A stretch of DNA of 64,000 bases from RI-153 sp041391225 (GTDB lineage Bacteria > Chloroflexota > Anaerolineae > Caldilineales > Caldilineaceae), in assembly GCA_041391225.1 (NCBI GenBank), contig JAWKOL010000007.1:214124-278123 (forward strand). The letters are read 5' to 3'. The position numbers and the translations under genes are program-made. Below the pieces are notes generated by a model. The model made no database searches, had not been told where the DNA came from, and was given only the letters and a program-made list of their open reading frames with translations. Shown here piece after piece: positions 55,888 to 64,000 of the stretch; positions within the stretch are counted from its first letter, which is position 1; each line of letters opens with the position of its first letter.

Positions 55888-57153
55888 ATGGGTGGTTCTC
55901 TCCGCATTGCACGGCTCTGGGGCATCGACATACAGGTCCACTGGAGCTTCATACTCATCTTGGTCTACGGCGCCTTCATCTACAGCGGCACGGCCAGTGA
56001 CCCGCTCGTGGGCGCGATCTACGGGATCGCGGTGATTCTACTGCTCTTTCTGTGCGTCAGTCTGCACGAATTGGGCCACGCCCTCACGGCCAAGTATTTC
56101 CACGTCAATGTCCCGTACATCACATTGCTGCCCATCGGCGGTGTGGCCCAACTGGAACGGATGCCGCGGCGCCCGTGGCACGAGTTTCTGATTGCGATTG
56201 CAGGCCCGGCGGTGAATTTCGTGTTGGCGCTGCTGCTGCTCCCCGTAGCGATCCTGTTCACTGGCATGGCGATGCGCTCCGGTGAACTGCGCAACGTCAC
56301 CGACGCTTTTGGCTGGGTGCTCATGCGTATGCAGGAGCCCGGCTTCGGCAATCTGATCCTCTACCTCACTATGACCAACGTCCTCTTGGGCGTCTTCAAC
56401 CTGCTGCCCGCTTTCCCCATGGACGGCGGACGCGTGTTGCGGGCGCTGCTGGCGCTGACCATGCCGTACGTGCGCGCCACGCGGGTGGCTGTACTCGTAG
56501 GGAGGGCGATGGCCGTCATCTTCGCGCTGCTGGGGATCGCGCAGTTCAACATCTTCTTGCTGCTCATCGCCTTCTTCGTCTACGTAGGCGGGCGCGGCGA
56601 GTTGGAAGCGGTGGAAAGCCGCCACGCGCTTAAGGATCTCTACGCACGGCAGGCGCTCAACCAGAATGCGCGCCAACTCTACACCAGCGAACGCCTCGAC
56701 AAAGCCGTCGACCTGATCATGACAACCTATCAGGCCGACTTCCCGATCTTCGATCTCTCGAACAATTTCGTGGGCGTGATCACCCGATCTCGTGTGGTGA
56801 TGGCCCTGCGCACAGGGACAGACGACCAGCGCATCAGCGACATCATGATCCCGGCGCGTGAGATTCCCATCGTCCCCCCCGACACCAGCCTGGCCGACAT
56901 CTGGGAGCGCATGATGGAGGAACGCAGCCAGGTGGTGGTGGTAAAGGAAGCAGGCCGATTCCTGGGCTTGATCACGCTTGCCGACATCAGTGAGGTGATC
57001 CAGGTGATGGGCGCCGTCAAGGAAGGCAATAACACAGGGCGTCTTGGTTCGGATCGTTTCGGTACGGATCGCTTAGGCGCGGACCCAACGCCGCCGCCCC
57101 AGGCAGCGCCGACCAGCGAAGACGCCAAACCCGAAGAACAGAAGCCGGGCTGA
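55888..57153 (+). CDS. Site-2-protease-family zinc metalloprotease with CBS domains
   Basis: The 421-residue membrane protein has the M50 motif H60-E-L-G-H64 ('LHELGHALTAKYF'), the third-ligand motif 'NLLPAFPMDGGRVLRAL' (about 171-186) and about six membrane helices. After residue 245 follow two CBS repeats ('TYQADFPIFDLSNNFVGVIT', 'SQVVVVKEAGRFLGLITLAD') that bind adenosyl ligands and may control activity. This is the rhomboid-like S2P subgroup with CBS tails. Near the end are three short repeats 'RLGSDRF', 'GTDRL', 'GADP' then a Pro/Glu tail. It is 2 bases before the hydrolase gene. Confidence 0.93.
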   Translation: MGGSLRIARLWGIDIQVHWSFILILVYGAFIYSGTASDPLVGAIYGIAVILLLFLCVSLHELGHALTAKYFHVNVPYITLLPIGGVAQLERMPRRPWHEFLIAIAGPAVNFVLALLLLPVAILFTGMAMRSGELRNVTDAFGWVLMRMQEPGFGNLILYLTMTNVLLGVFNLLPAFPMDGGRVLRALLALTMPYVRATRVAVLVGRAMAVIFALLGIAQFNIFLLLIAFFVYVGGRGELEAVESRHALKDLYARQALNQNARQLYTSERLDKAVDLIMTTYQADFPIFDLSNNFVGVITRSRVVMALRTGTDDQRISDIMIPAREIPIVPPDTSLADIWERMMEERSQVVVVKEAGRFLGLITLADISEVIQVMGAVKEGNNTGRLGSDRFGTDRLGADPTPPPQAAPTSEDAKPEEQKPG

Positions 57154-57155
57154 TC

Positions 57156-57947
57156 ATGGCCTGGTTCAAGACAGACACAGGCCGCATCCACTACGAGATC
57201 CGCGGCCGGCAAGATCCATCCGCGCCGTCGTTGACGCTGCTGCACAACTTCATGAGCAACGGCAAGACGGCGTGGGGATCCATGGTCGACGATTTCGCCG
57301 CTGATTACCGTATCCTCATGCCCGATAGCCCTGGTCACGGACGCTCGCAGGGCTACCCGGCGGATTTCGATCACCGGGAGATGGCGCGGCAGATCGCGGC
57401 ACTAATGGCCGCGGAGGACGCGTTGAACGGTCACCTGGCTGGGGTGAGCAGCGGCGGCATGATTGCCCAACAACTGGTGCATCTCGGCCTGGTGGCGCCG
57501 TCCACGTTGACGTTGGTGAGCACCACCTACAGCAACGACAGCCGCGTCACCGGCGTGGAACGACGGCTCAAACCCGAAGACTTCAAAGCAAACGGACGCT
57601 GGCTGGAAGCGACGGCGCGGCTACACGATCCACACCACCACGAAGGCTACTTCGACGACGTGCTGCTGCCCGCCTTCCGCAAGCTGACACCGGCGCAGAC
57701 CATCGACCTGACGCTAGACGATCTGCGCAGTTGGACAATGCCGGTGTGCATCATCCACGGCAGCGAAGATGAATTCTTCCCAGAGAAAATCGTCGCCGAC
57801 ATGGCATCGGCCATCCCCCACGCCGAACGCCACATGATCGAAGGGCAACCCCACGCGCTGATCTTCCGCCGCCCCTGGGCGGTAGCTGAGATCATGCGTA
57901 ATTTCTTATCCCGTCACCCCGTCACAGCAGAAAGCAAGCGGCAATGA
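57156..57947 (+). CDS. Alpha/beta-hydrolase
   Basis: The 263-residue protein is a typical alpha/beta-hydrolase: oxyanion region 'LTLLHNFMSNGKTAWGSMVD', 'PDSPGHGRSQGYP', nucleophile Ser98 in 'LAGVSSGGMIAQQL', acid in 'IIHGSEDEFFPEKIV' and His in 'IEGQPHALIFRRPW'. The position after the first strand has Asn-Phe-Met rather than the usual His-Gly. The substrate is not evident; 3-oxoadipate enol-lactonase-like esterases look closest. Its stop overlaps the rpe start by four bases (ATGA), so the two are translationally coupled. Confidence 0.88.
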   Translation: MAWFKTDTGRIHYEIRGRQDPSAPSLTLLHNFMSNGKTAWGSMVDDFAADYRILMPDSPGHGRSQGYPADFDHREMARQIAALMAAEDALNGHLAGVSSGGMIAQQLVHLGLVAPSTLTLVSTTYSNDSRVTGVERRLKPEDFKANGRWLEATARLHDPHHHEGYFDDVLLPAFRKLTPAQTIDLTLDDLRSWTMPVCIIHGSEDEFFPEKIVADMASAIPHAERHMIEGQPHALIFRRPWAVAEIMRNFLSRHPVTAESKRQ

Positions 57948-58648
57948 GGTCCAAAACACCGCACCCGATTAAGATCGCCCCATCCATTCTCACCGTCGAC
58001 TTCGGTCACCTGGCCAGCGCCATCAACGCCGCCGAAGCGGGTGGCGCCGACATGATCCACCTCGACATCATGGACGGCAACTTCGTCCCCAACATTTCGT
58101 TCGGCCCGCTAATCGTCTCCACAGTGCGCAAACTCACGGATCTGCCACTCGACGTCCACCTGATGCTCGCCGATCCAGATCGCTTTACCTGGCCGATTTC
58201 GCCGAAGCCGGGGCCGACATCCTCACCGTCCACGTGGAAGCGTGTACCCATCTGCACAGGACAGTCCAACGCACCATTGAACTGGGCTGCAAGGCCGGTG
58301 TGGCGCTCAACCCGGCCACGCCGGTGGAGAGCATCCGCGAGATCAGCCCCTTCGTGGACATGGTGCTGGTGATGACGGTGAACCCCGGCTTTGGCGGTCA
58401 ACGCTTCATCGAGACGAGCACGAGCAAGATCCAGCGCATGCGCGCCCTGCTGGACGAGTACAATCCCATCTGCGACGTGGAAGTGGACGGCGGCATTGGC
58501 GCCCACAACATCGGCGACGTGATCCAGCGCGGCGCCAACGTGATCGTAGCCGGCGGCAGCGTCTTCGACGGCACAGGGGACGTGGCCCAACCTGTCTGCA
58601 CTGCGCGATGGCTACGCGCAAGTTATGCACCGCCCGCAAAACGCCTGA
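57944..58648 (+). CDS. rpe: Ribulose-phosphate 3-epimerase (two frameshifts)
   Basis: It interconverts ribulose 5-phosphate and xylulose 5-phosphate. The first frame shows 'KIAPSILTVDFGHLASAINA' and 'DMIHLDIMDGNFVPNISFGP' (metal-binding His and Asp). A base is missing near 58191. The next frame carries 'VHVEACTHLHRTVQRTIELG', 'VLVMTVNPGFGGQRFIETST', 'VDGGIGAHNIGDVIQRGANV'. A second shift near 58590 restores 'NLSALRDGYAQVMHRPQNA' and the stop at 58646. All catalytic residues are present, so it is a working gene with sequence errors. A terminator follows. Confidence 0.92.
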
Positions 58649-58695
58649 GCACACATGTCGATCACACGTCCCCGAAAACCTGTGACTCCACTGCG

Positions 58696-58754
58696 AAAAG
58701 TCCGACTTCTGTGTGATTTGCGGTTGCTCCCCTCCTGAGAGAAGTCGGACTTTT
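58696..58754 (+). terminator. Rho-independent terminator of rpe
   Basis: A 15-base perfect stem (58696-58710 with 58740-58754) followed by a T-run. The 29-base loop is long. Confidence 0.75.
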
Positions 58755-58977
58755 TGCGCTTGAGCGATCTTTTGCAGTAGCGTCACCTGTGGACACGGAT
58801 CAAAATGAACTACGGATCAAGCCATAAAGATATCCGTGTTTTGGCCAATCCGTGTCCACAACACCAAGCCCTATCAACACCCCAAAGCACGAAGTTCTGC
58901 GCCTCACCACCTGACCAGGGACCAACCTGCCCCAAGATCGAGCAAACCTCGGCGATCTCCTCTGCTATAATGCAGCC

Positions 58978-59176
58978 ACGGGTTCTCACCCGAACTGAAT
59001 CCACTCCGAGCTGCCCAGCCTACAGCGTGTGCCATCGTCTGGCCGTCGCCACGGTTCGGCAGCCGCCTCGACGTTCGGGGACGCGACATCGCCGACGGCG
59101 GCATGTTGCGCAAGGGCCGTCACTGGAAACAGGACGACCTCCCGACGCGTTGCCAACCGGCAACCGACTTGGAAAG
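58978..59176 (+). ncRNA. Candidate structured leader RNA, possibly a Moco/Tuco-type riboswitch
   Basis: Between a TATAAT (58966) and the FmdE-like start lie about 200 bases rich in nested stems: CGGGT/ACCCG at 58979-58992, gctgcc with ggcagc (59010-59015 with 59058-59063), CGCCG/CGGCG near 59090-59100, a CTG-GAAA-CAG GNRA hairpin at 59123-59132, and gttgcc/ggcaac (59149-59164) just before the ribosome site. Molybdenum- or tungsten-cofactor riboswitches are known upstream of formylmethanofuran-dehydrogenase-type genes and contain a GNRA loop. The match to that family is an inference from context and not a proven alignment. Confidence 0.35.
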
Positions 59177-59188
59177 GAGATCGTTGTG

Positions 59189-59817
59189 ATGTCACAGGAC
59201 ATCGGCGCGCTGTTGGAGATCTCCACAGCACGACACAGTCACCTCTGCCCTCGGCAGGTTCTCGGCGTGCGCATCGGATTGGCCGGCGCCGCCTCTCGGC
59301 CTCGAAGTCCCCCGCACAGACAAGCGCATGGTGATTTTTGTGGAGACAGACGGCTGTTTCGCCGACGGCGTCGACGTGTCTACGGGCTGCGCCATGGGTC
59401 ACCGCACCTTGCGGCTGGAGGATCTTGGCCGCATCGCCGCCACTTTCATCGACGTGAAAAGTGGGAGCGCCGTGCGTGTGTCACCGCGGTTGGATGTGCG
59501 CGAACGGGCCTACGCCTACGCCCCACGAACGACGCCACTACTTCGCCCAGCTTCACGCCTATCAGATCATGCCCATCGACGAACTGCTCACCGTGCAGAG
59601 GTGACGTTGACCACGCCCATCGAGGTGATCGTCAGCCGCCCCGGCGTCCGCGTGGATTGTGACGAGTGTGGCGAAGAGATCATCAACGAGCGAGATTCGG
59701 ATTGGCGAAAGGGTGCTCTGTCGCAGTTGTGCGGGCGGGGGGTATTACCAGACAGCGGAAACCCGTCAGGTTTCGGAAAACCTGGCGGGTTTGCAGATCT
59801 CCATGCCGGTGTGGTGA
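59189..59817 (+). CDS. FmdE-family protein with zinc ribbon (several frameshifts)
   Basis: From ATG 59189 (AAAGGAG upstream) the frame reads 'SQDIGALLEISTARHSHLCP' and 'RQVLGVRIGLAG'. It then shifts near 59291 to 'LGLEVPRTDKRMVIFVETDG' and 'CFADGVDVSTGCAMGHRTLR', the FmdE core with conserved His/Cys residues. Two compensating shifts near 59523 and 59600 give 'HERRHYFAQLHAYQIMPIDE', and the C-terminal zinc ribbon 'VDCDECGEEIINE' plus 'VLCRSCAGGGYY' is split by another. FmdE is linked to molybdenum/tungsten formylmethanofuran dehydrogenase, but stand-alone copies with a ribbon occur in bacteria lacking it. The last dozen residues are encoded by a palindromic repeat. Confidence 0.75.
59759..59792. 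repeat. Palindromic repeat forming the 3' end of the FmdE-like gene
   Basis: aaacccgtcaggttt (59759-59773) and aaacctggcgggttt (59778-59792) are inverted copies with one mismatch around a 4-base loop. It is read in frame as 'TRQVSENLAGL', which looks like translated repeat and not part of the protein domain. Confidence 0.6.
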
Positions 59818-59872
59818 TGTAGGTGGATTCTTTACGAACTTCGGGGCTTCCGCGTAGGCGATATATCGACAT

Positions 59873-60215
59873 CTACAGTCGCTGAACCGAGTAAGATTTG
59901 AACATGTTGTCAGCAGAAACGAGGACAAGATTATCGGCATTCGCCTGCGCGATCAGCAGACGATCAAACGGATCGCGATGATGAAGCGGTAATTTGTCGA
60001 GGAACCAGATATGTATGGCGCTCCTTGATCGGGAGTGGTTGGATGTCATTCCCGGTCAAGTGAAGCTGAACAAACAACTCCACAGGCAGTGGCAGATCCA
60101 TTTTGCCGATCTGCACCTTGATTTGCATTTCCCACATACTGGCAACGCTGAGGAAAAGACGGTTCTGCGGATCTTGCAGAGGAGTGCGAAACGGCGAAGG
60201 CAATCTGGCAGGTTG
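59873..60215 (-). pseudogene. VapC-type PIN-domain toxin, N-terminally truncated and frameshifted
   Basis: The minus strand encodes the middle and end of a PIN domain: 'PQNRLFLSVASMWEMQIKVQ', 'GKMDLPLPVELFVQLHLTG', and, after a shift near 59990, 'LHHRDPFDRLLIAQANADNL' and 'VLVSADNMFKSYSVQRL'. The HRDPFDR and SAD aspartates of the active site are present. However, only about 50 bases separate the antitoxin stop from 'PQNRLF', so the first 30-35 residues, with the first catalytic aspartate (normally in an LLDTH motif), are missing. As written it would be inactive. A deletion, or a gap in the assembly, is possible. Confidence 0.65.
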
Positions 60216-60548
60216 ATCAAATGCCCAGCGGACTGTTGAAATCTTCTGCCCAATCGACCAACCCACCCGTCAGTCCCAAAATGCGCGGTTCATCGGAACG
60301 ACGCCCCTTGCGGAGATGTTCAGAAGGCGCGTATAGGCTTCAAGCTGCGTTGACGTGAAGGATGACGTATCAACCTGAAGAAAACGCTGGAGCACATCGC
60401 TTACTGCATCAGGTTGAATGATCACATCGCCGGAATCGCGCACCGAAAACACAATAACCTCAACGTCTTCCCCTGCGAATTCCGCCGGCATATCCACGAC
60501 GATCTTGCCGTGTTCAACCTTCTGAATTGTGCGGATAACTTGCATCAC
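60216..60548 (-). CDS. Antitoxin of the VapB/DUF2281 kind (one frameshift)
   Basis: From ATG 60548 (GGAGG 5 bases upstream) the protein begins 'MQVIRTIQKVEHGKIVVDMP' and 'EFAGEDVEVIVFSVRD', an AbrB-like or DUF2281-like N-terminus typical of antitoxins that pair with PIN toxins. The middle 'FLQVDTSSFTSTQLEAYTRL' is helical. A one-base shift near 60303 leads to 'RSDEPRILGLTGGLVDWAED' and 'FNSPLGI', ending at 60216, which is the likely true toxin-binding tail. It lies immediately upstream of the PIN-domain remnant, as in type II toxin-antitoxin operons. Confidence 0.6.
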
Positions 60549-60660
60549 AGCCTCCATCAACACCATCACCGAATCGTATGTCCATTCTACCACAGCTTGG
60601 GGGTGACAAGGTGAGGAGGTGACAGGGACAGGTGATCCTCAATTGGATCTGTCTTGAGGG

Positions 60661-60729
60661 AGATGATGAGATGATGAGATGATGGGATGATGAGGCTGGA
60701 TCACACCATCATCTCATCATCCCATCATC
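60661..60729. repeat. GATGATGGGATGATGAGG-family hairpin
   Basis: Tandem atgatgag units (60662-60680) lead into a 17-base perfect stem (60678-60694 with 60713-60729). The left arm shares 18 bases with the terminator at 6056-6119. It lies between the beta-galactosidase 3' end and the antitoxin and may terminate the galactosidase mRNA. Confidence 0.65.
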
Positions 60730-60790
60730 GAAAACGATCCTGCCAATCCAGCGATCACCTTTCACCCCTCACGTTGTCATCTCACCTGCT

Positions 60791-63700
60791 TCACCACCGC
60801 TTCCCCGCCTTGAGCGGACGTAGCCGGATCTGGAAGCGCACTTCTTCGGGCTTTAGCTGATACTGCGGCAGCACACCAGGACCACAACTACCGTTGCCCA
60901 AACCACCCTGAGCATAGTCGATGTTGAAGAAGACCTCGTCGTGCTGTGGCACTTCGTAGGTGTGACGGGCAGCGTCGAGTTCTTTGTCGGTGCAGTGACG
61001 GGCGCTGACGTCGAAGTAGGCTTCTTCGCCGCTGTCATCGACGCGGCTGACCGCGAAGCCGTTGCCCGCGGCGTCGGTGAGGGCAGCCCAGCGGACGTCG
61101 CTCTTGTTGCCGCTTTCCTGCGGGTAGATGTACGGGAAGATCTGCTCCGCCACCTTCCCGGCGTAGACGCCCACGGGCGCGCTCTGCTTGCGGTCGGCGT
61201 AGCTTTCGTGCGGACCGCGGCCGTACCAATGCAGCGTGTCATAGCCCGCCGGCGCGGTGACGGTGAGGCCGACGCGCGGCAGGAAGGGCGGCTGATCCCC
61301 GCCGGGGATGATATGCGTGTCGATGAGGATGTCCCCGTTGCCGAGGACAGTGTAGACGTACTCGGTGTCGAAGCGGGCCGCGCTCTTGGGTCCACTGGAT
61401 GCGGCCAGTTCGGACTGCGTCTTGTTCATGCTGTGGCGGATCTGCTCCTTGACGTCGTGGGGCAGTTCGCTGAGCGGTCCCTGGCTCAGTTCGTGGATCA
61501 GCTTGAGCAGATCGGGGATGCGTTCGCGATCCGCCAGCACGGTGACCAGCGAGCGCGCCCGTTCGTGTTGGCTGCCGCCTGCCAGATCCACGTAGTTGAG
61601 GCCGAGGCGCAGGCTGACGGTTTGCAGCGCCTGTTCGTCGAGCATGTGGCCGAGGAGACCGGCAAGTTGGCCTTGCATCTCCTGCCAGCGCTGGGCGGCG
61701 ATGGCGTTGACGTCGATCTGCGCGGTGCTGAAGGTGCGCACGCGGAATTGGATCTTGTCGGCGTCCACTTGTACGGCTTCGACGCCGTCGACGTGCTCTT
61801 CGAGCTGGTCGAGGCCGACTTCGCGCCAGCGGATGGCGGCTTTCTGGTCGCCCCAGGTGTTGAGATCGTTGTCGGTTGCGCCGCGCCACATGTTGAGTTT
61901 GGGACCAGCCTGGATCAGTTCTTTGCCGTCGACGGTGAGCGAGGCGATGGTGCCGGCGTCTTCGCTGAAGGCGAGGGTGAAGCCTTCGCCGACGACGGAC
62001 CACTGGCCGGCGCTGGATTGTAGTGTCAACGGGGACGAAGTCGAGGACGGCGCAACCGGCGCGTCCACTTTGGCGACGGGCAGGGCGAACTGGGCGAAGG
62101 CGACTTCGTGGCCGGCGGGCGCCCAGATCGTTTCGTCTTTTAAGGCGAAGTGGAGGGTGAGCCACAGATCGGACCCTCCCTAGCCCTCCCCGCGACGGGG
62201 AGGGAACTGATCTCCGGTATAGAAATCTGAGTAGATTGGGCGGGGCTGAGGGGCGGGAGGCTCAGATCGCCCGAGGCGATGACTTCGCCGTCGACCATCA
62301 CGTCCCAGGTGGCGGCGAGGTGGTTCAGGTCCGAGAAGAAATGGCGATTGGTGAGTGAGAAAACGCCGTTGTTCAGGTCCACAGCTTCAACGCGGACGGG
62401 TTCGAGCACCTTTTTGTATTCGAGCAGGGCCGGGTGCGGGGTGCGGTCGGCGTTGATCAGGCCGTTGGCGCAGAAGTTGTAGTCGGTGGGCGAGTCGCCG
62501 TAGTCGCCGCCATAGGCGTACCAGACGCGACCATCGTCTGTGACGCGCCGCAGGCCCTGATCCACCCAATCCCAGATGAAGCCGCCCTGCACACGGGGGA
62601 AGTCTTCCACCACCTGCCAGTATTCCTGGAGGTTGCCGGTGCTGTTGCCCATGCTGTGCGCGTATTCGCACATGATCACAGGCCGCGTCTCGCCGGGGAC
62701 CTGCGCCATGTCGATGATCTTCTGCACAGACGGGTACATCGGGCCGAGGATGTCGATGCAGGGATCGTCCTCGGCGGGATGGTAGTGGACAGGACGGGTG
62801 GGATCGTTGCGGTGACACCACTCGGCGCAGACTTCGTGGTTCGGCCCGAAGCCCGATTCATTGCCCAACGACCACGAGATGACGCAGGCATGGTTCTTGT
62901 CGCGCTCCACCATGCGGGTGACGCGTTCGAGGAAGGCGGTCTCCCATTCGGGGTCTTTGGTGAGCTTGTCCCACACGCCGTGGGATTCGATGTTGGCCTC
63001 GTCCATGACGTAGAGGCCGTACTCGTCGCACAGTTCGTACCAGCGAGGGTGATTTGGGTAGTGCGAGGTACGCACTGCGTTGACGTTGTGCCGCTTCATG
63101 ATCAGGATGTCTTCGATCATGGATTCGTCGCCGACGGTGTGGCCAGTGATGGGATCGTGCTCGTGACGGTTGACGCCGCCGATACGGATGCGCACGCCGT
63201 TGACCTTGAGTTGACCGTCGCTGATCTCCACTTTGCGGAAGCCGACCTTGCAACTCTGCACTTCGAGGACCGTCCCCGCGGCGTCGCGCAGGGTGAGGAG
63301 CAGCGTGTAGAGGTTGGGGTGTTCGGCGCTCCACTTGGCCGGGTTTGTCACCGGCGCGGACAGTTCCAGCATGTGCTCGATGTCGTCGAAAAGGTTGACG
63401 GACTCAGTCACCGCGTCGATGACAGGTTGACCGGCGGCGTCGAACAGTTCCATTTGCAGCGACGCCTGAGCGACCTGGTTTTGGAAGTTGCGAATCTTGG
63501 CGCGCACGACGAGATCGGCGTCTTCATAATTGGCATCCAGTTCGGTGCGCGCCCAGAAATCGCGCACATGGACAGGCGGCGCGCTCCACAGGTAGACGTC
63601 GCGGTAGATGCCGCTGAGCCGCCAGAAATCCTGGTCTTCGAGGTAGCTGCCGTTGCTCCAGCGGTAGACGCGCACGGCCAGTGTATTTTCGCCGGGCTGC

Positions 63701-64000
63701 ACGTAGTTGGTGAGGTCAAATTCGGCAGGCAGGCGGCTGTCTTCGCTGTAGCCCACCATTTTGCCGTTGACCCACAGGTAGAAGGCCGAGTCGACGCCGT
63801 CGAAGGTGATGAAGAGGCGGCGTCCGTCCCAAGATTCGGGGATGGTGAAGGTGTGGCGGTAGGCGCCGACGGGATTGTCGTCTTCGGGGACGCCGGGCAG
63901 GCGGTCGATGGGAAAGGGATATTGCACGTTGGTGTACATCGGCACATCGTACTTGGCGATGCCGCGCTGGATATCGGGGCCGATCAGCTCCCAGTTCGAC
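60791..64000 (-). CDS. lacZ: Beta-galactosidase, GH2/LacZ family (N-terminus outside window, one frameshift)
   Basis: The frame is open at the right edge ('SNWELIGPDIQRGIAKYDVP') and gives the sugar-binding domain, immunoglobulin-like domain and TIM barrel of a LacZ-type enzyme. The acid/base Glu is in 'VISWSLGNESGFGPNHEV', the nucleophile Glu in 'PVIMCEYAHSMGNSTGNLQE'; 'RTSHYPNHPRWYELCDEYGL' is also typical. A shift in or near a palindromic repeat (62174-62204) separates this from domain 5, 'GQWSVVGEGFTLAFSEDAGT' to 'WYGRGPHESYADRKQSAPVG'. Domain 5 carries an extra helical block of about 110 residues (DNA about 61385-61711). It hydrolyses beta-galactosides; no signal peptide can be judged because the start is missing. 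Confidence 0.92.
62174..62204. repeat. GC-rich palindromic repeat inside lacZ
   Basis: ccctccctag precedes a perfect 9-base stem ccctccccg/cggggaggg (62184-62192 with 62196-62204, loop cga). It is translated as 'SSLPVAGRAREG' at a domain boundary of the galactosidase and coincides with its frameshift. Confidence 0.65.

Larger units (their letters stand above)
58649..59188. other. Intergenic region: rpe terminator, inverted repeat and structured fmdE leader
   Basis: There is no gene. It holds the rpe terminator (58696-58754), a 13-base inverted repeat (58788-58800 with 58848-58860) whose arms contain the same gacacgga word as the rpoC-rpsL repeat, a TATAAT at 58966-58971 and a GC-rich, highly structured leader up to the FmdE-like gene. 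Confidence 0.6.

Noticed and set aside
58943..58971. A full sigma-70 promoter before the FmdE-like gene
   Set aside because: The TATAAT is clear, but no acceptable -35 hexamer is found at 16-18 bases, so only the -10 is noted.

Overview
This window looks like a chromosomal segment of a Chloroflexota bacterium, probably of the Caldilineae/Anaerolineae type. That placement is inference. It rests on the gene families present, secreted proteins with Thr-Pro linkers and a 'YLPLV' C-terminal tail, a SpoVS protein in an otherwise ordinary genome, an enlarged RNA polymerase, and moderately high GC throughout. No rRNA, tRNA, CRISPR array or insertion sequence with a transposase was found.

Layout. (1) 1-4.3 kb is a disturbed accessory region: a MATE efflux pump cut by the window edge, a luciferase-like flavin/F420 oxidoreductase, the 3' half of a sugar-ABC permease fused by an abrupt junction (near 2795) to an ATP-grasp ligase gene, and a SET-domain gene one base upstream of that ligase. 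(2) 4.6-9.8 kb holds two exported proteins: a lipoprotein with TPR-like repeats and a very large trypsin-like protease carrying cohesin-like and dockerin modules. (3) 10.2-13.8 kb is a lower-glycolysis cluster, gap-pgk-unknown gene-tpiA, punctuated by long hairpins. (4) 14-19.1 kb has a MITE-like palindrome, an orphan NarL-type regulator, spoVS, a membrane HEMSH-motif protein, a TrpB2-type tryptophan synthase, thioredoxin and a MogA/MoaB-like gene. (5) 19.3-52.2 kb, all on the minus strand, is the transcription/translation super-cluster: rpoB-rpoC, rpsL-rpsG-fusA-tuf, then the S10-spc-alpha genes through secY, adk, map, rpoA and rplQ, ending truA-rplM-rpsI. Consensus-like promoters stand before rpoB, rpsL and tuf, and an attenuator-like hairpin lies in the long rpoB leader. 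infA is absent from its usual place between map and rpmJ. (6) 52.9-58.6 kb: a DUF3048 surface protein, a slipin, a DUF971 protein, an S2P-type protease with CBS domains, an alpha/beta hydrolase and rpe. (7) 59-64 kb: an FmdE-like protein with a structured leader, a decayed VapBC-like pair, and a GH2 beta-galactosidase that runs off the right edge and contains an unusual helical insert.

An important caveat is that many genes, including essential single-copy ones (rpsI, rplQ, rpsM, adk, secY, rplC, rpsJ, tuf, fusA, rpoB), need one or more single-base corrections to read through. The shifts are often one missing base in a short homopolymer. This pattern points to uncorrected indel errors in the assembly rather than to pseudogenes. 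Coordinates of broken genes are given for the whole reconstructed gene and the shift sites are noted.
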